A stretch of DNA of 64,000 bases from Haloprofundus salinisoli (GTDB taxonomy: Archaea > Halobacteriota > Halobacteria > Halobacteriales > Haloferacaceae): positions 2,953,015 to 3,017,014 of the forward strand of contig NZ_CP083663.1 in assembly GCF_020097815.1 (NCBI RefSeq). The letters run 5' to 3'. A program made the translations under genes and the position numbers. The notes beneath the pieces are model-generated. The model had not been told where the DNA came from, searched no databases, and was given only the letters and a program-made list of their open reading frames with translations. Shown piece after piece: positions 8,199-17,451 of this stretch. The first letter of the stretch is position 1. Every line of letters starts with the position of its first letter.

Positions 8199-9029
8199 GT
8201 GACACGGGTCGTACTCATCACCGGTTGCGACGAGGGTATCGGACGACGGGCGGCGCGGGCGTTCGCGGACGCCGACTGGACCGTCTACGCGACGGGTCTC
8301 GACGAGGGGGCGCTCAACCCGCTCGAAGACGACGGCTGTGAGACGGCCGTCCTCGACGTGACCGACGTCGACGCGGGGTCGGTCGTCGACGACGTCGTCA
8401 AGGAGGCGGGCCGACTCGACTGTCTCGTCAACAACGCCGGCGTCGGCCACGTCGGGGCCGTCGAGGAGACCGAGGCCGAGGACGTCGCCGAACTGTTCGA
8501 GGTGAACGTCGTCGGGATGCACCGCCTGACGAAGGCCGCGCTCCCGCACCTCCGCGACTCCGAAATCGGCCGCGTCGTGAACCTGTCGAGCGTCGTCGGG
8601 CGCTACCCGCTGCCGGGGATGGCCGCCTACACCGCCTCGAAGTTCGCCGTCGAGGGGTGGACGGAGGCGCTCCGCGGCGAACTCGAACCGTTCGGCGTCG
8701 ACGCGATACTCGTCGAACCCGGCGTCGTCGGTACCGGCTTCGTCGACGACCTCTTCTCGGAGTTGGAGGACCGCGCCGATGAAGGCGGCCGCTACGCCGA
8801 CCTCTACCGGATGCTCAACTACTGGCTGCCTGATCTCGCCGACCTCGGCGGTGACGCCGACGAGACGGCGGAGACTATCGTCCGCGCCGCGAGCGCGCCG
8901 AAACCGCGCGAGCGATACCCCGTTGGAATGCAGGGTCGCGCGCTCGTCCTCGGGGGACATCTGCCGCCGTGGGCCCGCGACGCCGGATGGCGCGTCGCTC
9001 GGGACGTCTCGCGCGTGTTCGGGAAGTAA
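8199..9029 (+). CDS. Short-chain dehydrogenase/reductase
   Basis: This classical SDR of about 276 residues has a Gly-rich cofactor loop (ITGCDEGIGRRAARAF), the NNAG motif, the catalytic Ser in NLSSVVGR, and YTASK with the Tyr-Lys pair. It oxidises or reduces an unknown substrate with NAD(P). The GTG at 8199 is chosen because a TTTTATG box lies about 27 bases upstream. The alternative ATG at 8172 lies within that box and would add nine residues. Confidence 0.82.
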   Translation: MTRVVLITGCDEGIGRRAARAFADADWTVYATGLDEGALNPLEDDGCETAVLDVTDVDAGSVVDDVVKEAGRLDCLVNNAGVGHVGAVEETEAEDVAELFEVNVVGMHRLTKAALPHLRDSEIGRVVNLSSVVGRYPLPGMAAYTASKFAVEGWTEALRGELEPFGVDAILVEPGVVGTGFVDDLFSELEDRADEGGRYADLYRMLNYWLPDLADLGGDADETAETIVRAASAPKPRERYPVGMQGRALVLGGHLPPWARDAGWRVARDVSRVFGK

Positions 9030-9061
9030 CGACGGGCGACTTCGGGGGCGGCGTTCGGTGT

Positions 9062-9376
9062 TCAGTCGAGTTTGACCGCCGTCCCGTACGCCAGCAACTC
9101 CGCGCCGTTCTGGGCGATGTTCGAGGTGACGAATCGGACGTTGACGACGGCGTCCGCGCCCAGTTCCTCGGCTTCCGCTTCCATCCGGGAGAGCGCCTCC
9201 TCGCGGGCGTCGGACATCAGGTCGGTGTAACCCTTCAGTTCGCCGCCGACCACGTTGCGGAGACCCTGCGTGATGTCGCGGCCGATGTTCCGGGCGCGAA
9301 CGGTGTTTCCGCGGACGACGCCGAGCGACTCGGTACTCTCGCGGCCCGCGATCTCGTCGGTGTTGGAGAGCTCCAT
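9062..9376 (-). CDS. YbjQ/UPF0145 family protein
   Basis: This 104-residue protein of the YbjQ (DUF74) family has the expected core: STESLGVVRGNTVRARNIG near the N-terminus, then ARERAL-like helical residues and GADAVVNVRF. Family members form pentamers or decamers, and a heavy-metal-binding role has been suggested but not proven. The ATG at 9376 is used rather than a GTG six bases upstream. It is convergent with the SDR and divergent from mce. Confidence 0.85.
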   Translation of the reverse strand: MELSNTDEIAGRESTESLGVVRGNTVRARNIGRDITQGLRNVVGGELKGYTDLMSDAREEALSRMEAEAEELGADAVVNVRFVTSNIAQNGAELLAYGTAVKLD

Positions 9377-9429
9377 ACGCACCGAACTGTCGTTCGGGGA
9401 TTTATCTCTTCGCCCGACGAAGCGCGGGT

Positions 9430-9813
9430 ATGCAGTTCGACCATGCAGGCGTCGCCACCCGCGATGCCGACGCGCTCGCGGAGTTGTTCGACCAGTTGTT
9501 CGACGCCCCGGAGGTCCACCGCGAGGAGTTCGACGGGATGACTATCGTCTTCCTCGAACTCGACGACGGCTACTTCGAACTCCTCGAACCGCACACCGGC
9601 GGCGCGATTGAGCAGTACCTCGACAGCAACGGACCCGGCTTACACCACTTCGCGCTCGCCACCGACGACATCGAGGCGGCGCTCGAAACGGCCGGAGACG
9701 CGGGCGTCGAACTCATCGACGAGGAACCGCGACCCGGGGCGTGGGGACATCAGGTTGCCTTCCTGCATCCGAAATCGACCGGCGGCGTGCTCGTCGAGTT
9801 CGTCGAACACTGA
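9430..9813 (+). CDS. mce: Methylmalonyl-CoA epimerase
   Basis: This 127-residue single VOC-type protein has the pattern of methylmalonyl-CoA epimerase. It starts MQFDHAGVATRD, with a metal-ligand His at residue 5. The central GPGLHHFALATDDIE supplies His, and the C-terminal GVLVEFVEH supplies Glu. It interconverts the R and S forms of methylmalonyl-CoA so that propionyl-CoA carbon can enter the citric acid cycle. The mutase genes are not adjacent. A T-rich terminator-like run follows the stop codon. Confidence 0.88.
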   Translation: MQFDHAGVATRDADALAELFDQLFDAPEVHREEFDGMTIVFLELDDGYFELLEPHTGGAIEQYLDSNGPGLHHFALATDDIEAALETAGDAGVELIDEEPRPGAWGHQVAFLHPKSTGGVLVEFVEH

Positions 9814-9825
9814 GCGAGAGACGAG

Positions 9826-9835
9826 TTTTCTTTTT
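9826..9835 (+). terminator. T-rich termination signal after mce
   Basis: TTTTCTTTTT, 13 bases after the mce stop, is the type of oligo-T stretch at which archaeal RNA polymerase terminates. There is no strong hairpin. Confidence 0.5.
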
Positions 9836-9939
9836 CGGCATCACGGTGTTCGTCTAAGAGCTGTAGTCGATTACGACAGCTGATACCGCCGAGAGATACC
9901 GATGCAAAGACAGTAGTGCTCCGCCTGCCATCCCGAGGT

Positions 9940-11895
9940 ATGCGCGATTGGCTCTCGCACCGGGCACAGACGTCTCCGACGGCGACGGCGGTCGTCGTCG
10001 CCGACTCGGGCGCGGAGTGGACCGTCACCGAACTCGACGCCGCCGTCGAGGAGACGGCGGGCCGCCTCGCGGCCCTCGGCGTCGAAGCGGGCGACCACCT
10101 CGGCGTTCTCATGGACAGTCGCGTGGCGTACGTGCTGTTCGTCCACGCCTCGATGCGACTCGGTGCGACGCTCGTGCCGCTGAACGACCGCCTCACCGCC
10201 GCCGAACTCGGCCCGCAGATCGACCACGCGGACCTGACGACGCTCGTCTGCGGCGAGACGACGGAGGAGACGGCCGTCGAGGCGGTCGAGCGGGCCGCGA
10301 ACGGTGATGGTGATGCGACCGAAGAACGCGACGCGAACGAAACGGTGCCGCTCGTCTCGGTCGACGAACCGCAGTTCGACTCGGTCGCGTCGTTCAAAGA
10401 CGTGACCGCCGAGGGGTTCGTCCCCGCCGAGTGGGAGCGTTCGGACCCGCTGGTGCTCCTCTTTACCTCCGGGACGACCGGCGACCCGAAGGCGGTAGTT
10501 CTCCAGATGGGCAACGTGCTGTCGAGCGCCGTCGCCTCGGCGTTTCACCTCGGCATCTCCCCGGACGACCGCTGGCTAGTTCCCCTCTCGCTGTACCACA
10601 TGGGCGGTATCGGACCCATCCTGCGCGGGCCGCTGTACGGCATCACCGTCGTCCTCCGCGAGGAGTACGAACCGGGTTCGACCGCCGACGACATCGGTCA
10701 GTACGACATCACGTGCGTCTCGCTCGTTCCGACGATGCTCACGCAGATGCTCGACACGCGCGGGACGCTGGCCGACTCGCTGCGGGTCGTCCTCCTCGGC
10801 GGTGCGCCGGCCCCGCGGTCGCTCGTCGAACGCTGCCGCGACTACTCCATTCCGGTGCACCCGACGTACGGGATGACCGAGACGGCCTCTCAGATCGCGA
10901 CCGCTCGCCCGCAGGAAGCGTTCGACAACCCCGGGACGGTCGGCCGACCGCTGTACTGGACGCAACTGACCGTCGTCGACGGAGACGATACCGAGCTCCC
11001 GCCGAACGACGTCGGCGAGTTGGTCGTCGACGGCCCGACCGTCTCGCCGGGCTACTACGGCGACGAGGCGACGACCGACGAGGCGTTCGGCCCGAACGGG
11101 CTCCACACCGGCGACGTCGGCTACCGCGACGCAGAGGGTCGTGTCTACGTGCTCAACCGCCTCGATGACCGAATCATCACCGGCGGCGAGAACGTCGATC
11201 CCGGCGAAATCGTCGAGACGCTCCGCTCGCACCCCGACGTTGCCGACGCCGCCGTCGTCGGCGTTCCCGACGACGAGTGGGGCGAACGGGTCGCGGCGCT
11301 TCTGGTGCCGAAGAACCCCGGCCTCACCGCCGAGGAGGTCGAATCGTTCTGCCGTGAGCGACTCGCGGGGTTCAAACTTCCGCGGACTGTCGAGTTCGCC
11401 CACGAACTGCCGCGGACGGTGTCGGGCACCGTCGACCGGGCGGCGCTCCGGGACCGATTGGACGACGGCGTCCGCATCGAGGACGCCGAGTCGGCGGAGC
11501 CAGCGCGCGAACTCGACAGAGCGACCGACGCGTCGAGTGGACCCGACCGGACGGTGGCCGACGAGACAGAGGCGCGCGAGGGTGACGATGCAGTAGTCGA
11601 AGAGGCAGAATCGGTCGACGTCACCCACGGAAACGAGACGCCGGAAGCAGACGACAAGGCCGCCGGCATCGATAGCGACGATGGTGACGATAGGGCCGCG
11701 GGAAGCGCCGGTGGCGACGGCAACGCCGATGACGCCGGAAGTACCCATGACGCCGGAAGTGCCGGTGACGCCGGAAGCACCGGTGACAACGGCAACGCCG
11801 GTGATGACAGCAACGACGCTGATGACGAGGTAGCCTCCGAAGAAATCGGCGGCAGCGCGGACGAGTCTCGGGAGGCGTCGGACGCCGGCCAGTGA
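9940..11895 (+). CDS. menE: AMP-forming acyl-CoA synthetase, MenE-like, with long acidic tail
   Basis: This 651-residue protein is of the ANL adenylating family. The P-loop-like FTSGTTGDPKAV, the PTYGMTETA motif, the HTGDVGYRD segment and a GTVDR near the C-terminal catalytic lysine position are all visible. Sequence and compact size of the core (about 510 residues) suit o-succinylbenzoate-CoA ligase of menaquinone synthesis, but other acyl-CoA ligases are possible. After the core, about 140 residues are low complexity, rich in Asp/Glu, and then have repeating DAGS/GDAG units. No such tail is needed for catalysis. The ATG at 9940 fits family starts (MRDWLSHRAQ). No other men genes are nearby. 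Confidence 0.72.
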   Translation: MRDWLSHRAQTSPTATAVVVADSGAEWTVTELDAAVEETAGRLAALGVEAGDHLGVLMDSRVAYVLFVHASMRLGATLVPLNDRLTAAELGPQIDHADLTTLVCGETTEETAVEAVERAANGDGDATEERDANETVPLVSVDEPQFDSVASFKDVTAEGFVPAEWERSDPLVLLFTSGTTGDPKAVVLQMGNVLSSAVASAFHLGISPDDRWLVPLSLYHMGGIGPILRGPLYGITVVLREEYEPGSTADDIGQYDITCVSLVPTMLTQMLDTRGTLADSLRVVLLGGAPAPRSLVERCRDYSIPVHPTYGMTETASQIATARPQEAFDNPGTVGRPLYWTQLTVVDGDDTELPPNDVGELVVDGPTVSPGYYGDEATTDEAFGPNGLHTGDVGYRDAEGRVYVLNRLDDRIITGGENVDPGEIVETLRSHPDVADAAVVGVPDDEWGERVAALLVPKNPGLTAEEVESFCRERLAGFKLPRTVEFAHELPRTVSGTVDRAALRDRLDDGVRIEDAESAEPARELDRATDASSGPDRTVADETEAREGDDAVVEEAESVDVTHGNETPEADDKAAGIDSDDGDDRAAGSAGGDGNADDAGSTHDAGSAGDAGSTGDNGNAGDDSNDADDEVASEEIGGSADESREASDAGQ

Positions 11896-12056
11896 CGCCG
11901 GCGCGGGCATCGAGAAACCACCCGAGTTGCGTTTACTTCGGTCCTCTCTTTAGTCTCCGGCGCGAGACCCGCCGAAATCTGGAGCGTCGGCGAATAAACC
12001 GCCTCGTCGTCGCTCTCCGAGTAAACCTCACGCACGTTAGTTACCGTTCCACGAGC

Positions 12057-12063
12057 TATTTTA
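12057..12063 (+). promoter_or_regulatory. TATA-like box for the acyl-CoA dehydrogenase gene
   Basis: TATTTTA is 24-30 bases before the ATG at 12087, consistent with a leaderless transcript. Confidence 0.5.
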
Positions 12064-12086
12064 CCACGTGCCACTGACGTGTCTCC

Positions 12087-13235
12087 ATGGACCTTCTAGA
12101 CGACACCATCGTCCCGGAGCACGCCCGCGAGGTCAAGCGGGCGGCCCGGGAGTTCGCCGAGGAACAGATCGAACCGAACGCCGAGGAGTACTTCCGGACG
12201 GGCGACTACCCGTGGGAGGTGCTGGAAGCGGGGCAGGAAGCCGGCCTCATCGCCCAGGACATCGGCGAGGAGTACGGCGGCAAGGGCTTCGACATGTATC
12301 AGGTGCTCGCGCTGGCCGAGGAGTTCTACCGCGCCGACGCCGGCATCGGTCTGACGCTCATGCTCGCCAGTTTCGGCTGCGAAATCGTCGAGCACTACGG
12401 TAGTGAAGAGCAGAGGGAGGAGTATCTCCGCCCCGTCGCCGAGTGCGAGCAGATTTCGGGGCTCGCGGTCTCCGAACCCGACACCGGGTCGGACATGGCC
12501 GGCATGACGACGAGCGCCGAGAAGACCGACGAGGGCTACGTCCTCAACGGCGAGAAGTACTGGATCGGCAACGCCGTCGAGGCCGACTGGCTCACCGTCT
12601 ACGCGAAGACCGGCGACTCCGAGGACCGCTACTCGAACTACTCGATGTTCATCGTCGAGACCGACACCGACGGCTACGAGGCCGAGCACATCCCCGAGAA
12701 GATGGGGATGCGCGCCTCCAAACAGGGCCACATCGTCTTCGACGACTGCGTGATTCCCGAGGAGAACCTCGTCGGCACCGAGGGCGGCGGCTTCTACATG
12801 CTCGCGGACTTCTTCAACCACGGCCGCGTCGCCGTCGGCGGCCACGGCCTCGGCCTCGCCGCCGCGGCTATCGAGGAAGCGTGGTCGTTCGTCCACGACC
12901 GCGAGGCGTTCGGCCGCAACGTCTCGGAGTTTCAGGCCGTCCAGCACATCCTCGCGGACATGCGCATGGAGTTCGAGGCCGCCCGCGCGCTCAACTGGCG
13001 CGCCGCGCAGAAAGTCGCCGACAACGAGGACGCCGGCTTCTGGGCCGCCGCGACGAAGACGAAGTCGACGGAAGTCGCCAACTTCTGCGCCGAGCGCGGG
13101 ATGCAGCTGCACGGCGGCCGCTCCATCCTCACCGACCGCCGCATCGCCCGCGTCTACCGCGACGTGCGTATCCCGGTCATCTACGAGGGCGCGAACGAGA
13201 TTCAGCGCAACCTCATCTACCGGCAGTCGCGGTAG
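12087..13235 (+). CDS. Acyl-CoA dehydrogenase
   Basis: This 382-residue flavoprotein is of normal family length. Visible marks are the LAVSEPDTGSDMAGM segment, the FAD-contacting YWIGNAVEADW region, the MGMRASKQGHIVFDD stretch, and the C-terminal VIYEGANEIQRNLI carrying the catalytic-base Glu. It catalyses the first alpha,beta-dehydrogenation of an acyl-CoA with FAD and passes electrons to ETF. Chain-length or branched-chain specificity cannot be read from sequence alone. It stands alone with its own TATA box after the acyl-CoA synthetase, so a joint role in fatty or branched acid use is possible. Confidence 0.9.
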   Translation: MDLLDDTIVPEHAREVKRAAREFAEEQIEPNAEEYFRTGDYPWEVLEAGQEAGLIAQDIGEEYGGKGFDMYQVLALAEEFYRADAGIGLTLMLASFGCEIVEHYGSEEQREEYLRPVAECEQISGLAVSEPDTGSDMAGMTTSAEKTDEGYVLNGEKYWIGNAVEADWLTVYAKTGDSEDRYSNYSMFIVETDTDGYEAEHIPEKMGMRASKQGHIVFDDCVIPEENLVGTEGGGFYMLADFFNHGRVAVGGHGLGLAAAAIEEAWSFVHDREAFGRNVSEFQAVQHILADMRMEFEAARALNWRAAQKVADNEDAGFWAAATKTKSTEVANFCAERGMQLHGGRSILTDRRIARVYRDVRIPVIYEGANEIQRNLIYRQSR

Positions 13236-13501
13236 ACGAAAATGTCGTTCGAGGCGGCCCGACTCTGCCGACGCCAACGAACAGCCTGACGGCCGATTCG
13301 AGTGGGGGATTTTCGCTCATCGTCACCGACGAAACGCGTGTCTGAATACCCGAGCTACCGGACACCAACGCTACATTCACCTCCGACTGCGCATTCGCAA
13401 TCGACTCGTCGAGACGCGGGTGAGGTCGTAAATTACCTACCAACGAACACGACAAAACGCTTAGTCGCGTCCGCGTTGTCCCCGCCCCCGTCGGACATCT
13501 C

Positions 13502-14695
13502 GTGACGCTGAAGCCACGGGAGGATTCGGCGAAGGAACTTACAGTGCCGCTCGAACTCACCCCCACTGACGCCGCCCGTTACCGCCTCCGCTCGCAACGA
13601 CTGACACCGCGTACCGACGACGAAAGTTCCCCTTCGGAGCTGCTCTCGTCGGTCTGCGGCGTCCAAGCCCAAGAGAAACGAGCGGCCGCGCTCGGCGTCC
13701 GCGCCCGAAGTCGGACGCTGACCGAGGCGGACCTCGAACGAGCACTGTACGAGGACCGGTCGGTCGTCAGAACCTGGTGTATGCGCGGGACGCTCCACCT
13801 CGTCGCCACTGCCGACCTCCCCCTGTTGCTCTCGCTGTTCGGTGAGACGTTCGCGTCGCGCGGGCCGGAGCCGAAGCGCCTCGAAGCGATGGGTCTCGGC
13901 GACACCGACATCGACCGGGCGATGGAACAGATTCGCACAGCGCTCGGCGAGGACGGACCGCTGACCCGCGAGGAACTCGCGACGCGACTCCAGCGGGGCG
14001 GCGTCGACGTGGACCCATCGAGTCAGGCACCGTACTTTCTCGTTCGCCGCGCCGCGTTGCTCGGTATCGCCTGCGAAGTCGCGCCCAAGGAGGGACAGAT
14101 GGCCTACGATCTGCTCGACGAGTGGGTGTCGGTCGACGAATCGCCGGACAGACAGACCGCACTCGTCGACCTCGCTCGTCGCTACTTACGGGCGTTTCAA
14201 CCCGCCTCCGTGGACGACTTCGCGGCGTGGTCGGGGTTGTACGTGCGCGACGTGAAGCTCGCGTGGGGACTCGTCGCCGACGAGACGACCGAAGTCGTCG
14301 TCGACGGCCGCGACGCGGCGATGCTCACCGAAGACCTCGAAGCGTACGAGTCGGCGATGGAATCGAGGGCGGAATCGACGGTCGAAGCGGCCGACCGCGT
14401 TCGGTTGCTTCCCGGCTACGACTCTCTCTTGCTCGGCTACGAGAAGGAGGCCCGGCCAATCCCGCGGGGGTACGAGTCGCAGGTCTGGCCGGGTTCCGGA
14501 ATCATCCGCCCGACGCTCGTCGCCGACGGCGAAGTGACTGGGACGTGGCGTCTCGACCGCGCCCGAGCGACGACGGCAGTCGTCGTCGACCCCTTCGAGC
14601 GGCTCGCCCCCGAACTCGAAGCGCCGCTCCGAGACGAAGTCGAGGCTATCGGGGAGTTCTTCGACACCGACGTCGAACTCCGATTCGCCGACTGA
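13502..14695 (+). CDS. AlkZ-like winged-helix (HTH_42) protein
   Basis: This 397-residue protein is of the HTH_42/AlkZ group (DUF1006). The segment SSVCGVQAQEKRAA provides Gln55 and Gln57, equivalent to the Gln-x-Gln pair that bacterial AlkZ glycosylases use to unhook DNA crosslinks. The following WCMRGTLHLV motif is also characteristic. The bacterial relatives are known DNA repair glycosylases; activity here is inferred from the motif. The GTG at 13502 is the first start in frame; a later GTG at the VPLELTP segment cannot be excluded. The region 13236-13501 upstream holds no gene I can see. Confidence 0.8.
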   Translation: MTLKPREDSAKELTVPLELTPTDAARYRLRSQRLTPRTDDESSPSELLSSVCGVQAQEKRAAALGVRARSRTLTEADLERALYEDRSVVRTWCMRGTLHLVATADLPLLLSLFGETFASRGPEPKRLEAMGLGDTDIDRAMEQIRTALGEDGPLTREELATRLQRGGVDVDPSSQAPYFLVRRAALLGIACEVAPKEGQMAYDLLDEWVSVDESPDRQTALVDLARRYLRAFQPASVDDFAAWSGLYVRDVKLAWGLVADETTEVVVDGRDAAMLTEDLEAYESAMESRAESTVEAADRVRLLPGYDSLLLGYEKEARPIPRGYESQVWPGSGIIRPTLVADGEVTGTWRLDRARATTAVVVDPFERLAPELEAPLRDEVEAIGEFFDTDVELRFAD

Positions 14696-14702
14696 CCGGA
14701 CG

Positions 14703-16001
14703 CTACTCTGCCGTCGCTGTCGTTCTCGACGCGCTCGCTCCGTTCTCGGCGGGCGTCACGCGGCGCTCCAGCGCCAGCACGCCCGCCGCGAGACCCACAC
14801 AACCGAACGCGAGCGTCGGCCAGAGCCAAAATCCGATACCGAAATCGAAGAACGCGCCGCCGAGCGCCGCGCCGATACCGAAGCCCAGACGCTTGGCGAT
14901 CTCGACGAGCGACAGTCCGGACCCGCGCTCGGCCTCGGGAGAGATGTCGCTGGCGAGCGAGGAGACGAGCGGCGAGTGTAAAATCTCGCCGAGCGTCCGG
15001 AGCACGAGAAACGCGCCGACGAACGCGACGCCGACGGCGACGGGAACCGACACGCCGACGACGGGACCGAGCGCAACGACCCAGATGGCGAGCATCGCCG
15101 CCGCCCAGAAGCCCGCCGAGACGACGAGGCCACGCGTGCGCCGCCACTCCCCGATTGCGGCGACCAACGGCAGCTGGAGCGTGACGATGACGACCGGGTT
15201 GAGGACGTAGAGCGTGCCCAGTTCGGCCGACGAGAGGCCGAGCGTCTCGGTGGCGACGACCGGGACCGTCGCCTGCATCTGCGCGTACATCACCGCGAAG
15301 CCGACGTTGAGCAGGGCGAGAGAGACGATTCGCGGTCTGGTGACGGCGCGCCGCCAGTCGGAGAGCGCCGTGACGAGTGAGGATTTGGCGTCCGCCGCGG
15401 CTTCTGAGCCGGCGTCGCCGCGCCGCATCCGTGGGAGCGTCGCCCAGAGTAACACGGCGACGACGCCGCAGGTGAGGCCGTCGGCGACGAAGACGGCCAA
15501 CTGCGCGATGCTGTAGAGGACGCCGCCGGCGACGAATCCGAGACCGAACCCGGCGTTGTTGGCGACTTTGAGTAGCGCAAACGCCCGGTCGCGCTCGCTG
15601 CCGTCGGTCAGGTCGGCGATCATCGCCTGACTCGCGGGCGGGAACAGCCCCAGCGTCAGACCGGCGGCGGACGCGACGGCGACGAACCCAGTTGCATCGG
15701 TCACCGCGGCGTAGGCGGCGAGCGTCGCCGTCGACAGCGCCATGCTCGTCACCATCACCGGCTTTCGGCCGACTCGGTCGGCGGCGAACCCGCCGACGGC
15801 CGTCCCGACGGCGGTGGCGACGTTGTTGAGAAGTAGACCGAAGCCGACGACGCCGAGCGAGATACCGACTTCGAGGTGGAAGTGAACCGTCGCAAACGGG
15901 TAGACGAGGCCGGAGCCGAACAGGTTGACGAGTTGGCCGAGCGCGACGAGGTAGACGGGCCGACGAAAGCCGCGCAGGGCGTCCAGCGAGGGAGTTCGCA
16001 C
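14703..16001 (-). CDS. Major facilitator superfamily transporter
   Basis: This 432-residue protein has about 12 hydrophobic segments in two halves. The loop after TM2 reads GGFAADRVGRKPVM, the conserved MFS motif between TM2 and TM3. The substrate is not evident; the drug/sugar efflux-like architecture is only suggestive. Its stop codon lies 8 bases from the convergent AlkZ-like gene. The start MRTPSLDALRGFRRPVYL is a plausible cytosolic N-terminus. Confidence 0.85.
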   Translation of the reverse strand: MRTPSLDALRGFRRPVYLVALGQLVNLFGSGLVYPFATVHFHLEVGISLGVVGFGLLLNNVATAVGTAVGGFAADRVGRKPVMVTSMALSTATLAAYAAVTDATGFVAVASAAGLTLGLFPPASQAMIADLTDGSERDRAFALLKVANNAGFGLGFVAGGVLYSIAQLAVFVADGLTCGVVAVLLWATLPRMRRGDAGSEAAADAKSSLVTALSDWRRAVTRPRIVSLALLNVGFAVMYAQMQATVPVVATETLGLSSAELGTLYVLNPVVIVTLQLPLVAAIGEWRRTRGLVVSAGFWAAAMLAIWVVALGPVVGVSVPVAVGVAFVGAFLVLRTLGEILHSPLVSSLASDISPEAERGSGLSLVEIAKRLGFGIGAALGGAFFDFGIGFWLWPTLAFGCVGLAAGVLALERRVTPAENGASASRTTATAE

Positions 16002-16064
16002 GGGGAGCGGTTCTCCGGCAGCCCTCCTGAACGGTTCGGTGGCGGCCCGCGTTTCCGCGATTCG

Positions 16065-16403
16065 CTACGTGTCTTTCGACGCGAACACGCGGTAGCTATC
16101 GAGCGTCGTCCGCATCTGCTCGTCTCCCTCGGTTCCCTTCTGTTCCGTTCCGTACTCCATCCAGCGCGCGCCGTCGTTGTCGCGGGTGTAGCTGTACATC
16201 CGGTACTCGTCGTCGGTTTCGAGGACGAGTTCGATGATGGCCTCGTCCGGACCGGGGTCGTCGTCGCTGAGAATCACGCCGCGCGTCGCCGGGTCGTGGT
16301 CCATCACGTGGACGGCGGTCACTTCCTCGTCCAGCAGGTCACGGGTTTCCTCGCCGGTCAGCGGTCGGTCGGGCCACCCCTCCGCGATGGTCGGTTCGTC
16401 CAT
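16065..16403 (-). CDS. Conserved haloarchaeal hypothetical protein
   Basis: This acidic 112-residue soluble protein begins MDEPTIAEGWPDRPLTGEE and contains VHVMDHDPATRGVILSDDDP. No catalytic motif, membrane segment or zinc ligand is seen. Composition and start codon are normal for the organism, so it is a real gene of unknown function. It is divergent from the MBL-fold gene, with 85 bases between the starts. Confidence 0.7.
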   Translation of the reverse strand: MDEPTIAEGWPDRPLTGEETRDLLDEEVTAVHVMDHDPATRGVILSDDDPGPDEAIIELVLETDDEYRMYSYTRDNDGARWMEYGTEQKGTEGDEQMRTTLDSYRVFASKDT

Positions 16404-16488
16404 ACCGATTCTTCGACGCGTGAGGGCTTTGCTCGTCGCATCTCTCGGCGTGCTGAACAGTTATCGCCGGGCCGGCCATAGACGGAGT

Positions 16489-17292
16489 ATGGTTGATTGC
16501 AGCATCCACCTGCTCGACCGGGGACGCGTCCGCGCGGACCTGAACTACGTCGTCGACGGCTACGCGATGGCCAGCGCCGACGACCCCGACCCCGACCACG
16601 AGATCGCGGAGTTCGTCGTCTGGAGCGCCGTCGTCGACCACCCCGAGGCGACGGTGCTGTGGGACACCGGGTCGCACCCGGAGGCGGCCGACGGCTACTG
16701 GCCCGCATCGCTGTACGGCGCGTTCGAGCACTACGACGCCGCCGACCACGACCTCGAATCCGACCTCGATGCCGCCGGCTACGAGCTCTCGGACATCGAC
16801 GCCGTCGTGATGAGTCATCTCCACCTCGACCACGCGGGCGGCCTCTACCACTTCGCCGACGCGGACGTCCCCGTCTACGTCCACGAGGAGGAGCTCAAGT
16901 TCGCCTACTACAGCGCGAAGACGATGGAAGGCTCCATCGCGTACCTCGCCTCGGACTTCGACCACGACCTGAACTGGGAGATAGTTCACCGCCACCGTAC
17001 CACCTTGTCCGAGGGGTTCGAGCTTCTCCATCTGCCGGGTCACACCCCCGGCGTGATGGGCGCGAAAATCGAACTCCCGGACGAAACCGTGCTCGTCGCG
17101 GGCGACGAGTGCTACGTCGACGCCAACTACACCGACGAGGTGCCGCTCGGGCCCGGCCTGCTGTGGAGCGACCGCGACTGGTTCGACAGCCTCCAGCTCC
17201 TCAAGGAGCTCCAGCGACGCCACGATGCGGACGTGCTGTACGGCCACGACCTCGAACGGTTCGAGTCGTTCGACGGCGGGTGGAACCGGTGA
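16489..17292 (+). CDS. Metallo-beta-lactamase-fold hydrolase, N-acyl-homoserine-lactonase-like
   Basis: This 267-residue protein has the MBL signature HLHLDHAGG (the HxHxDH motif) at about residues 107-115. A second His is in HLPGHTPGVMG, an Asp in VAGDECYVDA, and a final His in LYGHDLERF. Length and the DTGSHP segment before the motif resemble the AiiA-type lactonase branch. Substrates of archaeal members are mostly unknown; quorum-signal cleavage is only an inference. I use the ATG at 16489, which matches the start of the domain. Confidence 0.82.
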   Translation: MVDCSIHLLDRGRVRADLNYVVDGYAMASADDPDPDHEIAEFVVWSAVVDHPEATVLWDTGSHPEAADGYWPASLYGAFEHYDAADHDLESDLDAAGYELSDIDAVVMSHLHLDHAGGLYHFADADVPVYVHEEELKFAYYSAKTMEGSIAYLASDFDHDLNWEIVHRHRTTLSEGFELLHLPGHTPGVMGAKIELPDETVLVAGDECYVDANYTDEVPLGPGLLWSDRDWFDSLQLLKELQRRHDADVLYGHDLERFESFDGGWNR

Positions 17293-17438
17293 ACTCGATT
17301 CGGCAACCGACTCGACGAAATCGGCTCTCCAATCCGATGTCTAGATATCTATCCAGAAAGCTTTGTAGATGTCCAACAGCAGCGAGCTGAATAGTCCGCG
17401 GACTCGCCTCACCGTGTCGCTTACCCGGCTTCGGCCCT

Positions 17439-17445
17439 AAGGAGG
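17439..17445 (+). promoter_or_regulatory. Strong Shine-Dalgarno site
   Basis: AAGGAGG lies 6 bases before the ATG at 17452. It is notable because most genes here have no such site, and it implies a transcript with a real 5' leader. Confidence 0.75.
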
Positions 17446-17451
17446 CTCGCA

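Noticed and set aside
12096..13277. 393-aa minus-strand ORF over the acyl-CoA dehydrogenase gene
   Set aside because: Antisense shadow with no domain; the plus strand encodes a full-length recognisable enzyme.
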